NCBI GenBank assembly: GCA_018222605.1
Contig: JAAEZZ010000007.1
Span: 98,522 to 162,521, forward strand
DNA length: 64,000 nucleotides
Reading direction: 5' to 3'
Source of the DNA: Alphaproteobacteria bacterium
GTDB taxonomy: Bacteria > Pseudomonadota > Alphaproteobacteria > Caulobacterales > Hyphomonadaceae
The position numbers and the translations under genes are program-made. The notes beneath the pieces were generated by a model. That model saw nothing but the letters and a program-made list of their open reading frames with translations. It had not been told where the DNA came from and searched no databases. Shown here in pieces: positions 8,651-17,945 of this stretch. The stretch's first letter is position 1, and every line of letters starts with the position of its first letter.

Positions 8651-10497
8651 AAGGCCTGCCCGATAGAGATGTAAAGCTGCACCGGCTCGTCACCGTCGCG
8701 CGGGTTGAGCGGTGTGGCAATGTCCAGGCGGACCGGGCCGAAGCCTGGATAGAATCGTACACCCAAGCCAAAGGCAGAGCGCATGTTTTCGGCTGCGGCG
8801 GACAGGTCTGACTCGGCAGCGCCTGCATCAATGAAGGCGACATAGCCCCAGCGCTCGGATTTGCGCCAGCGTAGTTCGCTGGAGACATTCAGCATCGCGT
8901 CGCCGCCAATCGGCTTGCCCAGCGGGTCCTTCGGAGAGAGGGACTGGTATTCATAGCCGCGTACCGTGCCGCCGCCCCCCGAATAGAATTTCCTGTCCAC
9001 CGGCACGCTGTCATCGCCAAGGAAACTGCCAGCTTCCAGGCGTAGTGCCGCGACCAGACTTTCGGTGAATTTCTTATAGCTCGCGACAGACCCCTGAATA
9101 CGCGTATAGGAGGCGACCGCCCCGGTTCCGAAGGAAAAGCCCGGCTCGACGCCCAGATAGGCGCGATTGCCAGCTTGAGGGTCCAGCGGATTCTTGACCG
9201 TGTCATAGTTTGCGCCCAGCGGGAAAGACAGGGTCACCTGATCCTGCAGGCTGTTGATCCCTAACGCGCGCAATTCATAATCTGTCGACCGTGTGGCGTC
9301 GACCGCCGCCCCGGCAGACAGGGTGAAATTCTTGTTGAGAGGCTGGGACAAATTGCCGGCAACCTTCACGCCCGTCAGATCATAGGCATCTGTTTCTTCG
9401 CCGCGTACCCCGGCCTCTGCGGTCAGTGTACGGCCATATCGTCCGATATTGGGTCGCTCATACGTGACTTTCAGGTGCCGGGCGAGCGTGGCGGCCTGCG
9501 CGTCGACCGAAACCGTATCTGCCATGCCCATCAGGTTGCGGCGTTCCCAGCTGGCATTGGCGCCTGTGCCGTCTGTGGTGGAATAGCTGAGGCCTGCGCC
9601 AATCGTGCGGCGTTTGCCTTCAGACAATTGCAGCTCCACCGTATTGGTGCCGTCCGTTTCAGGTTGTTCCTGGATCTCCACGCCGATGCCATCGAACACA
9701 CCTGTGCTGCGAACACGCGTGCGCAGGGTTTCCATCTTCTCTGGTGAGTAGAGGTCTCCCTCATCCCAGTTTTGCAGTACACGGATGGCTTTGTTCTTTG
9801 TGCGCAATCCTTCCGGAATGGACATCTCGCCCAGCCGGACCAGTTCCCCGGGCTTCATGGCGTAGGTCAGCTCGACGTTCTTTTCCGCGCGAGAGGCGAG
9901 GGCGTCGATGCCCTTGCTCTCGGCAAAGGCATAGCCAGAGCTTCTGAGCTGTCCTAGTATCAGGCTTTCCAGCGCTTCAATATCCGTCGTCCGTGCCCAA
10001 GCGCCGGGTTTCAGCGTGTCTAGCGCCGTGTGAATACGATCTTGTGCCTGCGGGGTCAGTTCGTCCGTACCGGTGACGTTAATGGATGCGATGCGGAAGC
10101 GCTCTCCCAGGCTGACATCCAGGCGCGGGCGCGTATCGGTTGATTCCACTAGCTCCGGAGAGACGACGGCGGCGAAATAGCCTTCAGAGGCCAGGTATTC
10201 CTGCAATGTGTCGGCAGCTTGCGTTGCGCGGCGGCGCGCTTCCAGGACGCTCCCGGCCTTGTCGCCGCGTATCTCAAGCGCGCTTTCCGCGCCGCGTTGC
10301 AGATTGTCGGGCAGGCCAGAGATCGTGACGGGCATATAGGTGCCGCCCGCGCTTTCGCCCTCGGCGGAGTTTCCGCGAAAAGTGGCGCAGGCTGAAGTGG
10401 CTGTGAGTAGCAGACAGCACAGGGCAGTCCTGTTCCAGGACAGGTTCCGGGTGGATGCAGGGCGTTCTGCCCGATTTACCATAGTGTCGCCCATCAT
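8647..10497 (-). CDS. tamA: TamA, Omp85-family outer-membrane protein
   Basis: A 616-residue Omp85 protein. POTRA-type repeats span about residues 60-275, including PRLDVSLGERFRIASINVTG and TVELQLSEGKRRTIGAG. A 16-strand barrel domain follows, with the conserved Omp85 pieces GGGTVRGYEYQSLSPKD and GLGVRFYPGFGPVRLDIATPL. It inserts outer-membrane proteins with TamB. The N-terminus is odd: a hydrophobic stretch ends in LLTATSAC, matching a lipoprotein cleavage site. Start choice is uncertain among ATGs at 10497, 10494 and 10482, none with a clear Shine-Dalgarno sequence. The 4-base overlap with tamB supports the assignment. Confidence 0.92.
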   Translation of the reverse strand: MMGDTMVNRAERPASTRNLSWNRTALCCLLLTATSACATFRGNSAEGESAGGTYMPVTISGLPDNLQRGAESALEIRGDKAGSVLEARRRATQAADTLQEYLASEGYFAAVVSPELVESTDTRPRLDVSLGERFRIASINVTGTDELTPQAQDRIHTALDTLKPGAWARTTDIEALESLILGQLRSSGYAFAESKGIDALASRAEKNVELTYAMKPGELVRLGEMSIPEGLRTKNKAIRVLQNWDEGDLYSPEKMETLRTRVRSTGVFDGIGVEIQEQPETDGTNTVELQLSEGKRRTIGAGLSYSTTDGTGANASWERRNLMGMADTVSVDAQAATLARHLKVTYERPNIGRYGRTLTAEAGVRGEETDAYDLTGVKVAGNLSQPLNKNFTLSAGAAVDATRSTDYELRALGINSLQDQVTLSFPLGANYDTVKNPLDPQAGNRAYLGVEPGFSFGTGAVASYTRIQGSVASYKKFTESLVAALRLEAGSFLGDDSVPVDRKFYSGGGGTVRGYEYQSLSPKDPLGKPIGGDAMLNVSSELRWRKSERWGYVAFIDAGAAESDLSAAAENMRSAFGLGVRFYPGFGPVRLDIATPLNPRDGDEPVQLYISIGQAF

Positions 10498-10707
10498 GCT
10501 GTGTTTAGGGTGATTTGTGCCTGACTAAGCTGAGTACAGGGTGAACGGTATTGAGAAAATTTGTCTCATCTGCGCCTGGCACTGTATTTTTTCCGGGAAA
10601 CTACGCCTCATCCCACGATTATCCAGCCTTAAGCGCAGGGCGGGCAGATTGCACGGTTTCGCGGACTCCCCATATGATAAGGCTAACTCTTTCCTGCGAG
10701 GAAATGC

Positions 10708-11739
10708 ATGACATATCTTATGGTGCTTGGCGGTCTTGTGCTCCTGTTTCTCGGAGGAGAAGGCCTGGTCAGGGGCTCTGTCAGTGTCGCTCGCAAGCTC
10801 AATATTTCGGAACTGGTGATTGGCCTTACTCTGGTCGGTTTCGGGACATCCGTGCCGGAACTGGTGACCAGCCTACGCGCCATTAATTCAGGTGCGGTCG
10901 GCATTGCGGTCGGGAACGTTATCGGGTCGAACATTGCGAACATCCTGCTCGTGCTGGGTGTGGCGGCGGTGATCCATCCTATTGTCACCAATCCCCGCGC
11001 CCTGATGCGTGATACGGGAGTGATGATCCTGGTCACTGTGCTGCTTTGCTTCATGATCTGGTTTGACCTGTTCTCGCGCGGCGCGGGCATCGCGCTCACC
11101 GTCTGCCTGATCGGCTACATCATCTTCTCGCTGGTCGCAGACCAGAAACAGCCGGATGAAGTGGCCCACATGCATGCCGAAGAAGGCGAAACGGTTGAGG
11201 CCAATTATGGCATTGGCATAGGCATCCTGATCGCGATTGCGGGCCTGGCAAGCGTTGTCTATGGCGCGAAGCTGCTAGTGGATGGCTCAGTTTCCATCGC
11301 GCGCGATTTCGGCATCAGCGAGACTGTGATCGGGCTGACCATTGTAGCCATCGGCACCAGCCTGCCGGAACTCGCAACCTCAGCCATCGCGGCGTTTCGC
11401 GGCAAGGCAGATGTCGCGCTCGGCAACATCATCGGTTCGAACATTTTCAACATACTGGGCATTCTGGGCGTCACCGCCCTGGTGCATCCGTTCAGCGTCC
11501 GCCAGCCTGTGTCCGGCGATGTTGCGGCCGGGGCCATGGTGCAGGGAGAAACGGTCAGCCTGATCAGCGTTGGCGATATTTCCGCACTGATCCTGTCTGT
11601 TGCGCTGATGGTGCTTTTTGCCATCACGGCCCGGCGCATTGGGCGCTGGGAAGGGGGCATTCTCCTTTTGGGATATGCGCTCTATATGGGCCTGACATTC
11701 AACCTTATTCCAGTACCGGCACTGATCTCTCATGGCTGA
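10708..11739 (+). CDS. calcium/sodium antiporter (CaCA family, YrbG-like)
   Basis: A 343-residue inner-membrane exchanger with about ten membrane segments arranged as two inverted halves. Each half carries the family's ion-binding signature: [13 protein letters not shown] near residues 45-57 and [12 protein letters not shown] near 215-226, with SNIANIL and SNIFNIL in the following helices. By family it exports Ca2+ in exchange for Na+. The ATG start has GCGAGG about 10 bases upstream. The gene overlaps queF by eight bases and so probably shares a transcript, although the two functions are unrelated. The 210-base gap before it should hold the divergent promoters for this operon and tamA-tamB. 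Confidence 0.92.
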   Translation: MTYLMVLGGLVLLFLGGEGLVRGSVSVARKLNISELVIGLTLVGFGTSVPELVTSLRAINSGAVGIAVGNVIGSNIANILLVLGVAAVIHPIVTNPRALMRDTGVMILVTVLLCFMIWFDLFSRGAGIALTVCLIGYIIFSLVADQKQPDEVAHMHAEEGETVEANYGIGIGILIAIAGLASVVYGAKLLVDGSVSIARDFGISETVIGLTIVAIGTSLPELATSAIAAFRGKADVALGNIIGSNIFNILGILGVTALVHPFSVRQPVSGDVAAGAMVQGETVSLISVGDISALILSVALMVLFAITARRIGRWEGGILLLGYALYMGLTFNLIPVPALISHG

Positions 11740-12199
11740 CAATCCGATCTATCAGAACCTTGGCCAGCTAGGCCAGCACACCGCACAACCGCAAAGCCCG
11801 GAAGAGGCAAAGCTGGAGCGGGTCTCCAACCCGCATGCGGGAGAGCTCTATCTCACGCGCTTTGTTGCGCCGGAGTTCACTTCGCTGTGCCCCGTCACAG
11901 GCCAGCCGGATTTCGCCCATCTCGTGATCGATTACGCGCCGGGCGACTGGCTGGTGGAATCGAAAAGCCTGAAGCTATACCTCACCAGCTTCCGCAATCA
12001 TGGCGCGTTCCATGAGGAATGCACTGTCTCCATCGGCAAGAAGATTTTTGACTTCACCGAGGCAAAATGGCTGCGCATCAGCGGCTATTGGTATCCGCGC
12101 GGGGGTATCCCGATCGACGTCTTCTGGCAGTCCGGCGAGGTGCCGAAAGGCCTTTATGTGCCCGACACCGGAGTCGCCTCCTATCGCGGGCGCGGCTAA
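11732..12199 (+). CDS. queF: NADPH-dependent 7-cyano-7-deazaguanine reductase QueF (type I)
   Basis: Reduces preQ0 to preQ1 in queuosine biosynthesis, in the cytoplasm. The 155 residues match the short single-domain form (as in Bacillus) rather than the 280-residue E. coli form. The active-site cysteine is C53 in [14 protein letters not shown], with the catalytic aspartate at D60. The QueF signature [20 protein letters not shown] (about 73-92) supplies the substrate-binding glutamate and histidine. The start codon lies inside the 3' end of the antiporter gene. It converges on the next gene with only three bases between stops. No other queuosine genes are in the window. Confidence 0.95.
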   Translation: MADNPIYQNLGQLGQHTAQPQSPEEAKLERVSNPHAGELYLTRFVAPEFTSLCPVTGQPDFAHLVIDYAPGDWLVESKSLKLYLTSFRNHGAFHEECTVSIGKKIFDFTEAKWLRISGYWYPRGGIPIDVFWQSGEVPKGLYVPDTGVASYRGRG

Positions 12200-12202
12200 G
12201 GC

Positions 12203-15136
12203 CTAGCGGCAGGAGGCTTGAATCTCCGATTTGGGGATGGGCGTCGGGCCGCAATTGCAGTTGTAGCCTTCCGGACAGAGCGGCTTTTTCGGGGGTGGCA
12301 GCGGTTCCGGTTCCGGCGGCTGATAGGTCGAGACCGGGGCTTCCGGCACTTCCGCTGACGGAATCTTCTCATAGGTCAGCACGGGTTCGACGACGTCGTA
12401 GAAGCCACTATCGCCTTCAGCGGATTCGCTGCCATGAGATTCGCCGGCAGCGTCGCGCTGCGCCCTGGCGCTGTCCGTGTTGGCCAGCCACTGGTCCATA
12501 CAGCCCTGCTGCTGGCCATAGCTCTGCGCATTCGAGAGACAGGCGGAATAATAGGCGCCGGAATTGCGGTAGTAGAAATCGTCTGCGGCGCTGTTGCCGG
12601 ACTGCGTCGCCTGCCGCTCGGCGCGTGCAGCCCGGCGGAGGGCGCGTTGTTCGGCATTGTACTGGCTGGTCGCCTTGCCGATGGTGGCGCTGTAGCTGTC
12701 CAGCGTATCTGCCTCCGATTCAAGCTTGCCGCGATGGGCCTCAAAGCGTGACAGCATCAGCGCCGCACGCCAGCGCATCGGATCGGTCGGCGGCTTCGCT
12801 CTGTACTCGGCAAGGAAGGCGTTCACCTCTGCCAACTGGTTATTGAACGCATCCTGCTGGCAGTCATACCAGGCGATCCGGCGTTTCAGCGCATTCTTCT
12901 CGCGGCGGAGTGAATAGTCATCCACCATATTGTCGAAGTCCTCGAAACCCATGCCGCCGGTCGAGACGTAAGGCCGCTCTCCGCATCGGGAGGACCAGAG
13001 TGGTGTCTCCGGGGAGTCATTGAGCGCAATACGCATCGCCTGTGCCACGTCCGGCGTGATCGTGCCGCCATAGAGCGAGGCCATGGTGGTGCGTTGCAGG
13101 GCGTGGGCGGTGAGGGTATCGCCTTCGAAGGGAATAAAGAGGCTGGACCCGCAGCACAGCCCGTTCGCGCCTGACGTTTCCTTGCCATGGGCGAGGAAGG
13201 CGTAGAGTCTACCTTGCGCGATGTCCTGCCAGTCATCTCCCCACGGGATCTCGAAAAAGCTGGCGGTCTCGACCTGCCATTTGCCGGCGGCTTCATCCCA
13301 GGCGGCGCGGTGCTCCATGCGGGCGGCACCGATCTGGTCGGGAAATTCCCCTTCACCTGCGGTGTACCCCTCCGGCGTGGCGCCCTCCTTGAACACATAG
13401 ACGCTATAAACCCCATTGCGGAAGGTTGTATTGACGGGATCGACCGGGGACAGGATGACGAAGCCACGGTCCTGCAGAACCAGACGGAATGCGTTTTGCC
13501 CGACCGCTGTGCGCACTTCGGCAAGGCCTTCGATTTCCGGGAACAGAGACGCGCCGACAGGCCCGGAATACGCCGTTTGCAGAGGGGCGTCTGGGTTCAG
13601 GGCATTGGCGATGTGTCCCATGTTCGACCGGTCGAGATAGGTTTCACTGGGCCAGACGCGGAAGGTCTCGGAGAGTTGGGTGCCTGAAACAGACCAGCTG
13701 CCAGCGGTTATGCTTTCATCGGCCTTGAACTCCATCAGCACGGCCGAGCACAGCAGCTTGTGATGTGATGGCGCGTCCGGCAGGCGCTCGCACGCCGCTT
13801 TAAGCTGGGGCCGCGCGTATTCTCCGCCACAGCGTTTGACGAAATCGGTGAAGGCCGCTGCGCCATTTCCGGCATCAACGGCGCGTCCAAGCGCGGCCGA
13901 TTCCGGGCCAGCACAGATGTCGTAGGCGGCAAAGGGAACGACCCGCTTGCGGGCTGCCAATGCCTGTTTCGTGGCCATGCGCGCTGCGACCCGTTCCGGT
14001 GTCATCTTCTGTTCGAAGGCGTCGAGCTTCTCGCATGTGTCCATCTTGTTCCGGAAGAGGCAGGACTTGCGGTAAAGGCTGCGGACCAGCTGCGCATCGG
14101 CATCGATGTCGCCTTCGGCTTCAATCCATTCGCCCCACTCATCGCAGGCGACCGGGTTCGCCATTTTCAGGCAAGCGCGCTCATACAGGTCGCGCGAATT
14201 ATCATAGTAGGCGTACCGCAGCGGCGCATATTTGGTGAGCCTCGCTGCGCTCTGGCAGCCTTGGGAGCTGCCCAGCGCGCAGGCTTTCATCAGCAATTCA
14301 CGTTTGTTCACGCCAGCCGGGGCATCGCTGTAGGAGATCTGCTGTTCCAGCGCGAAGCCAAGCTCGAAACAGCTTTTCGGATCGCCCGCATTGCAGGCGT
14401 CGAGCTGGTACTGGGTCTTCTCCCTGGTCGTCTTCGCAGAATACTGCTTCCGGGCAATCACACGTGCCGGATGGTCGTCCGGCAGGTCGATTGCCATCAG
14501 ATAGCTCTTGCTCTGCCAGATCAGGTTTGCCCGTTCCTTCGTGGCGGCGAACGCGTCTGCATCGGTGCCATTGAAGAGTTCCGCGCGTTCACAGGCTTTG
14601 GTTTGGCCCAGTCGGCAGGCGGTGTCGTAATAGGTCGCTGCAGCGTCGAAGTTCGGCGGCAGTGTGATGCCTGCGCTAAGCTGATCGGCGGCAGTGAAGC
14701 AGAGCTGCGCCCAGCCGCGTTCGCAACCAAGCACGGCCATCTCATAGCCGGTGTCCGGGCTTGCCTGTTCCGGCTGGAAGTCATCGCCAAGCGTCCAGCG
14801 GGCCTTCAGTTCTGCGGCCCCTGCGGCGGCCAGGCATTCCGCCTCACCGCCTTCCCGGCAGCCCTTTTCCAGTAGAACCGCGATTTCCGGCGCGTTGAGG
14901 ATGTATTTCTGGTTGGCGATGTTGCGGCCCAACTGGGCGGCTTTCGTACAGGCCGCAGCGGCGCCGACATCGCAGGCCTCGATATAGGTTTGGACCTGTT
15001 TCTCGTCCTTCTGGCGAGCGGCTTTCTCCATAAGTGCCTCAGCCTTCGCGGAGACTTCCGGGGTAGCATGGGCTGGCGCGCTGAGACATATTACCAGCGC
15101 TCCGAGCGCTGTCACGATGGCCGCAGATTTCATCAA
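12203..15136 (-). CDS. large secreted protein with cysteine-paired Sel1-like repeats
   Basis: A 977-residue exported protein; the signal peptide ends near SAPAHA at residue 24. Residues 50-370 hold eight alpha-helical repeats, each with a cysteine pair: 55/63, 93/101, 138/146, 174/182, 248/256 and 286/294 at a spacing of eight, then 322/331 and 359/368 at nine. This resembles the disulfide-pinned Sel1-like repeats of Helicobacter Hcp proteins. The middle (about 400-760) is an unrecognised globular region with scattered cysteines. Next comes a coiled-coil, Ala/Arg-rich stretch (about 770-870) and a proline-rich tail ending in a cysteine cluster (CPEGYNCNC). Function is unknown; periplasmic or surface location is inferred. 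The gene stands alone and ends three bases from queF. Confidence 0.85.
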   Translation of the reverse strand: MMKSAAIVTALGALVICLSAPAHATPEVSAKAEALMEKAARQKDEKQVQTYIEACDVGAAAACTKAAQLGRNIANQKYILNAPEIAVLLEKGCREGGEAECLAAAGAAELKARWTLGDDFQPEQASPDTGYEMAVLGCERGWAQLCFTAADQLSAGITLPPNFDAAATYYDTACRLGQTKACERAELFNGTDADAFAATKERANLIWQSKSYLMAIDLPDDHPARVIARKQYSAKTTREKTQYQLDACNAGDPKSCFELGFALEQQISYSDAPAGVNKRELLMKACALGSSQGCQSAARLTKYAPLRYAYYDNSRDLYERACLKMANPVACDEWGEWIEAEGDIDADAQLVRSLYRKSCLFRNKMDTCEKLDAFEQKMTPERVAARMATKQALAARKRVVPFAAYDICAGPESAALGRAVDAGNGAAAFTDFVKRCGGEYARPQLKAACERLPDAPSHHKLLCSAVLMEFKADESITAGSWSVSGTQLSETFRVWPSETYLDRSNMGHIANALNPDAPLQTAYSGPVGASLFPEIEGLAEVRTAVGQNAFRLVLQDRGFVILSPVDPVNTTFRNGVYSVYVFKEGATPEGYTAGEGEFPDQIGAARMEHRAAWDEAAGKWQVETASFFEIPWGDDWQDIAQGRLYAFLAHGKETSGANGLCCGSSLFIPFEGDTLTAHALQRTTMASLYGGTITPDVAQAMRIALNDSPETPLWSSRCGERPYVSTGGMGFEDFDNMVDDYSLRREKNALKRRIAWYDCQQDAFNNQLAEVNAFLAEYRAKPPTDPMRWRAALMLSRFEAHRGKLESEADTLDSYSATIGKATSQYNAEQRALRRAARAERQATQSGNSAADDFYYRNSGAYYSACLSNAQSYGQQQGCMDQWLANTDSARAQRDAAGESHGSESAEGDSGFYDVVEPVLTYEKIPSAEVPEAPVSTYQPPEPEPLPPPKKPLCPEGYNCNCGPTPIPKSEIQASCR

Positions 15137-15276
15137 TCTCTCCTGGTGTCCCTCTCATGGGAGCCGAAGAGATGGATGGCGCCCATTCCACATCCTTCCC
15201 GGATGCAAAATGAATGGAAGCCGAACATAGGTTAAAAACCGGGAAATTTCCGATAGTTTTCAGCCGGGAAGGGCGT

Positions 15277-15906
15277 TTATTCGCCCCAGCGGGTCACGAT
15301 GTGGGCGATGTCAGCACGGGCCCGTTCGGGCGGGTTCGTCTTGGCCGTGCCGAGATAAATGAAGCCCGCGACGCGTTCGCTGCCGGTCAGGCCCAGCACG
15401 CTGGCGACCTGCGCGTCAAAGGCGGGCCATTCGCTTAGCCACGATCCTGCAAAGCCGCTGGCATTGGCGGCCAGCAGCAGATTGTAGCAGACGGCGCCGG
15501 CAGAGAGTTCCTGCTCCCAGACCGGCGTGCGGCCATCATCGACGGGAGACGAGATCACCGCCACCATGACCGGCGCGCGCAGAGGCAGGCCGGCGGCCTC
15601 TACCAAATCTTTCGATTCCACGTCTTTCTTTGTTTCGCCGATAATGCGCGCGAGTTCCTTGCCGAACTTTGCCCGTGCCTCACCCTCGAACACGATGAAG
15701 CGCCAGGGGGAAAGCTTGCGGTGATCCGGCACGCGGGCGGCGATGGTCAGGATTTCGTCCAGCGCGTCCGGGCTGGGCCCCGGTTCGCCAATGAATTGCT
15801 TGCCGGCCGACCGGCGCAGGGCCAACAGCTGGCGCGCTTCAGCGCTGGGGCGGACAGGCAGCATCGGCGTACCGACTGGCGGGGCGGGGGGGAATGTCTT
15901 CGTCAT
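15277..15906 (-). CDS. nitroreductase-family flavoprotein
   Basis: A 209-residue FMN-dependent NAD(P)H oxidoreductase of the small YdjA-like branch. The N-terminal FMN-phosphate contact is the RRSAGK segment near residue 31. The VPDHRKLSPWRFIVFEG segment (about 59-75) and GFAGSWLSEWPAF (about 153-165) are typical of the family. Physiological substrates of these enzymes are usually unknown; reduction of nitro compounds or quinones is a family property, not a deduction from this gene. A GC-rich N-terminus (PPAPPVGTP) precedes the domain. It lies next to, but points away from, the TetR/RND operon. Confidence 0.88.
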   Translation of the reverse strand: MTKTFPPAPPVGTPMLPVRPSAEARQLLALRRSAGKQFIGEPGPSPDALDEILTIAARVPDHRKLSPWRFIVFEGEARAKFGKELARIIGETKKDVESKDLVEAAGLPLRAPVMVAVISSPVDDGRTPVWEQELSAGAVCYNLLLAANASGFAGSWLSEWPAFDAQVASVLGLTGSERVAGFIYLGTAKTNPPERARADIAHIVTRWGE

Positions 15907-15992
15907 TCTGGCTAGATAGGCGCGTATCCGTCACAGGGGAACCGTCATCCTAAAATAACAGACTTGCCGGAAATGCATGGACAGAGTAGTTT

Positions 15993-16009
15993 AGTGAACA
16001 GTGTTCACT
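15993..16009. promoter_or_regulatory. TetR-type operator of the efflux operon
   Basis: AGTGAACA (15993-16000) and TGTTCACT (16002-16009) are perfect inverted arms around one central base. The site ends 30 bases before the ATG of the TetR gene. Length and position are typical of a TetR autorepressor operator. It is assigned to the adjacent regulator by inference. Confidence 0.75.
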
Positions 16010-16039
16010 TTTCGAACAGTCATTTTCCCAAGGTGGGCC

Positions 16040-16750
16040 ATGCAGACTGACATTCCCGTTGAGAAAACCCCGGCCGGGCGCCGTCGCAAGCGCGTGCGGG
16101 ATTCCATCATCGCTGCTGCGGAGAAGGTCTTCGCGCGCGAGGGGGAAAGCGGCCTGTCGATCCGCCGCCTGGCGGAGGAAATCGACTATTCGCCGTCTGC
16201 GATCTACAAATATTTCGAGTCCAAGGAAGAGCTGATCGATCAGCTGAAAGAGGCTTTCTTCGAGCGCCTGATGGATCGCGTGGACACGAGTTCCAATGCT
16301 GACCGCCCATTTGAAGACCGGGCCCGGGCCTGCCTCATCACTTATGTCGAAACGGCAACCAACCGGCCTTACCATTATGCCGCCGCCTTTTCTTCCATCG
16401 AGCAGAAGGATGAGTGTACCCCGGCTGCGCCCAAGAACTGGGACGAGTTCATGACCACAAACAAGGGCAAGGCCTTCAGTGTTCTGGTCAACATGGTGGA
16501 AGAGGGCCAGGCGCTGGGCATGTTCGATCGCGCGCTGGAGCCGGTTCACGCGGCCAAATCCCTCTGGGCCTCGCTGCACGGACTGGCGCAGCTGGTCATC
16601 CATGTTCCACATTTTGAGCGGCTGATCCCGGATGATGGCTCAGCCACCACAACAGACTTCATTACATTTCACGCCAATCTGCTGATCCGGGGGCTGCAGG
16701 CCCGTCCGACTGCAGAGGCGAAAGATAAACAGGCAGGGCAGGGGCGATGA
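16040..16750 (+). CDS. TetR-family repressor of the adjacent RND operon
   Basis: A 236-residue regulator. The N-terminal helix-turn-helix covers about residues 18-65 (SIIAAAEKVFAREG, LSIRRLAEEI, SPSAIYKYFESKEEL), followed by a variable ligand-binding domain with a TetR_C-like WASLHGLAQLVIH segment near 176. The ATG at 16040 is preferred: it has AAGG upstream and puts the palindromic operator in the 5' leader. An in-frame GTG at 16001 would start inside the operator. Its stop overlaps the adaptor gene in an ATGA, so regulator and pump share one transcript. It probably senses a hydrophobic pump substrate. Confidence 0.9.
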   Translation: MQTDIPVEKTPAGRRRKRVRDSIIAAAEKVFAREGESGLSIRRLAEEIDYSPSAIYKYFESKEELIDQLKEAFFERLMDRVDTSSNADRPFEDRARACLITYVETATNRPYHYAAAFSSIEQKDECTPAAPKNWDEFMTTNKGKAFSVLVNMVEEGQALGMFDRALEPVHAAKSLWASLHGLAQLVIHVPHFERLIPDDGSATTTDFITFHANLLIRGLQARPTAEAKDKQAGQGR

Positions 16751-17931
16751 GCGAGACAGAGAATATGAGCGGCGATGTCGTGCGCGAGAAACGGCCAGGG
16801 CTGGCAAAGGGACTGATCTTCCTTGTGCTGCTCGTCCTGACCCTTGTGGCCATGCTGTTTGGCGCGAGCCTGCTACGCAGCGAGGAAGGCCCGAAAGTTG
16901 CGGTCAACGCGCCTGTGCCGCTGACGGTGCCGGTGCGCCCTGTTGAACTGACCAAGGCTTTCACCTTGCAGGAAACCTATTCCGGCCTGGCAGAAGCGCG
17001 CCGCACCAGCGAGCTCGGCTTTTCCACAGGCGGACGGATTGAAGACATTTCCGTTGATGTGGGCGACACGGTGAAAGCCGGGCAGACGCTGGCGCGGCTT
17101 GATACGCGCGGCCTGAGGGCACAGCTCGTCTCGGCCGAGGCGGTTGTGGAAGAGGCCCGTGCGGCCCATGCCCTGGCCCTGAACACTGTTGGGCGCCAGC
17201 GCAGGCTGAGCCTTCAGGGTCATGTCTCACCGCAAGCGGTCGATGAGGCTGAAGCGCAGGCCGATACCGCGCTCGCCCGCGTTGAGGCCGCCAAGGCGCA
17301 GGCCGATATTCTTCGTGTGCAGATTGATCTCGCGCGCATCACCGCGCCGTTTGATGGCATGGTCACCGCCCGCATCTCTGATGAAGGCGCCATTGCCGGG
17401 GCAGGCCAGCCCTTGCTGCAACTGGTCGAGACCGGCCATCTGGAAGCGCGCATTGGCCTGCCAGCGGCAACCGCCGCTCGCCTTAAGCCGGGGGAGGCCT
17501 ATGATTTGAGTGCCGATACCGGCACGGTCGAGGCCACCTTGCGCAGCGTTACCGGCGTGATTGACCCTAATCAGCGCACCGTTGCAGCAATGTTCGATAT
17601 TGCCAATTCCGGCGAGCTGGCGTCCGGCGCCGTCGTGCGCCTGTTCATGGCACGTGACATTGACGAGCCGGGCTTCTGGGTGCCGGTCAAATCTCTTTCC
17701 ACCGCGTCGCGCGGTCTGTGGACGGTCTATGTCGCAGCGCCCGTCAATGGTGGGTTCGAGGTTGAGCCTCGACCTGTCGAGATGGTGCACACAGACGGGG
17801 AGCGCGCCTTCGTGCGGGGGCCGGTGACGGAAGGCGAACTGATCATCATAGACGGCCTGCAACGTGTCGTGCCCGGAATGCTGGTTGAGCCGCGTGACAG
17901 CCAGCAGGCTGCCACGGTCAATGGCGGCTAG
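16747..17931 (+). CDS. RND efflux periplasmic adaptor (HlyD/MFP family)
   Basis: A 394-residue membrane-fusion protein. A membrane segment lies at about residues 24-44, followed by the beta-barrel/lipoyl/hairpin architecture: a lipoyl half at GFSTGGRIEDISVDVGDTVKAG (about 94-115), an alpha hairpin at about 125-195, and the second lipoyl half at ARITAPFDGMVTARI (about 199-213). It links the inner-membrane pump to an outer-membrane channel. The start lies in an ATGA overlap with the TetR gene. No outer-membrane factor gene is nearby, so a channel encoded elsewhere must be used. Confidence 0.93.
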   Translation: MSETENMSGDVVREKRPGLAKGLIFLVLLVLTLVAMLFGASLLRSEEGPKVAVNAPVPLTVPVRPVELTKAFTLQETYSGLAEARRTSELGFSTGGRIEDISVDVGDTVKAGQTLARLDTRGLRAQLVSAEAVVEEARAAHALALNTVGRQRRLSLQGHVSPQAVDEAEAQADTALARVEAAKAQADILRVQIDLARITAPFDGMVTARISDEGAIAGAGQPLLQLVETGHLEARIGLPAATAARLKPGEAYDLSADTGTVEATLRSVTGVIDPNQRTVAAMFDIANSGELASGAVVRLFMARDIDEPGFWVPVKSLSTASRGLWTVYVAAPVNGGFEVEPRPVEMVHTDGERAFVRGPVTEGELIIIDGLQRVVPGMLVEPRDSQQAATVNGG

Positions 17932-17945
17932 GGAGCACGCGCGTC

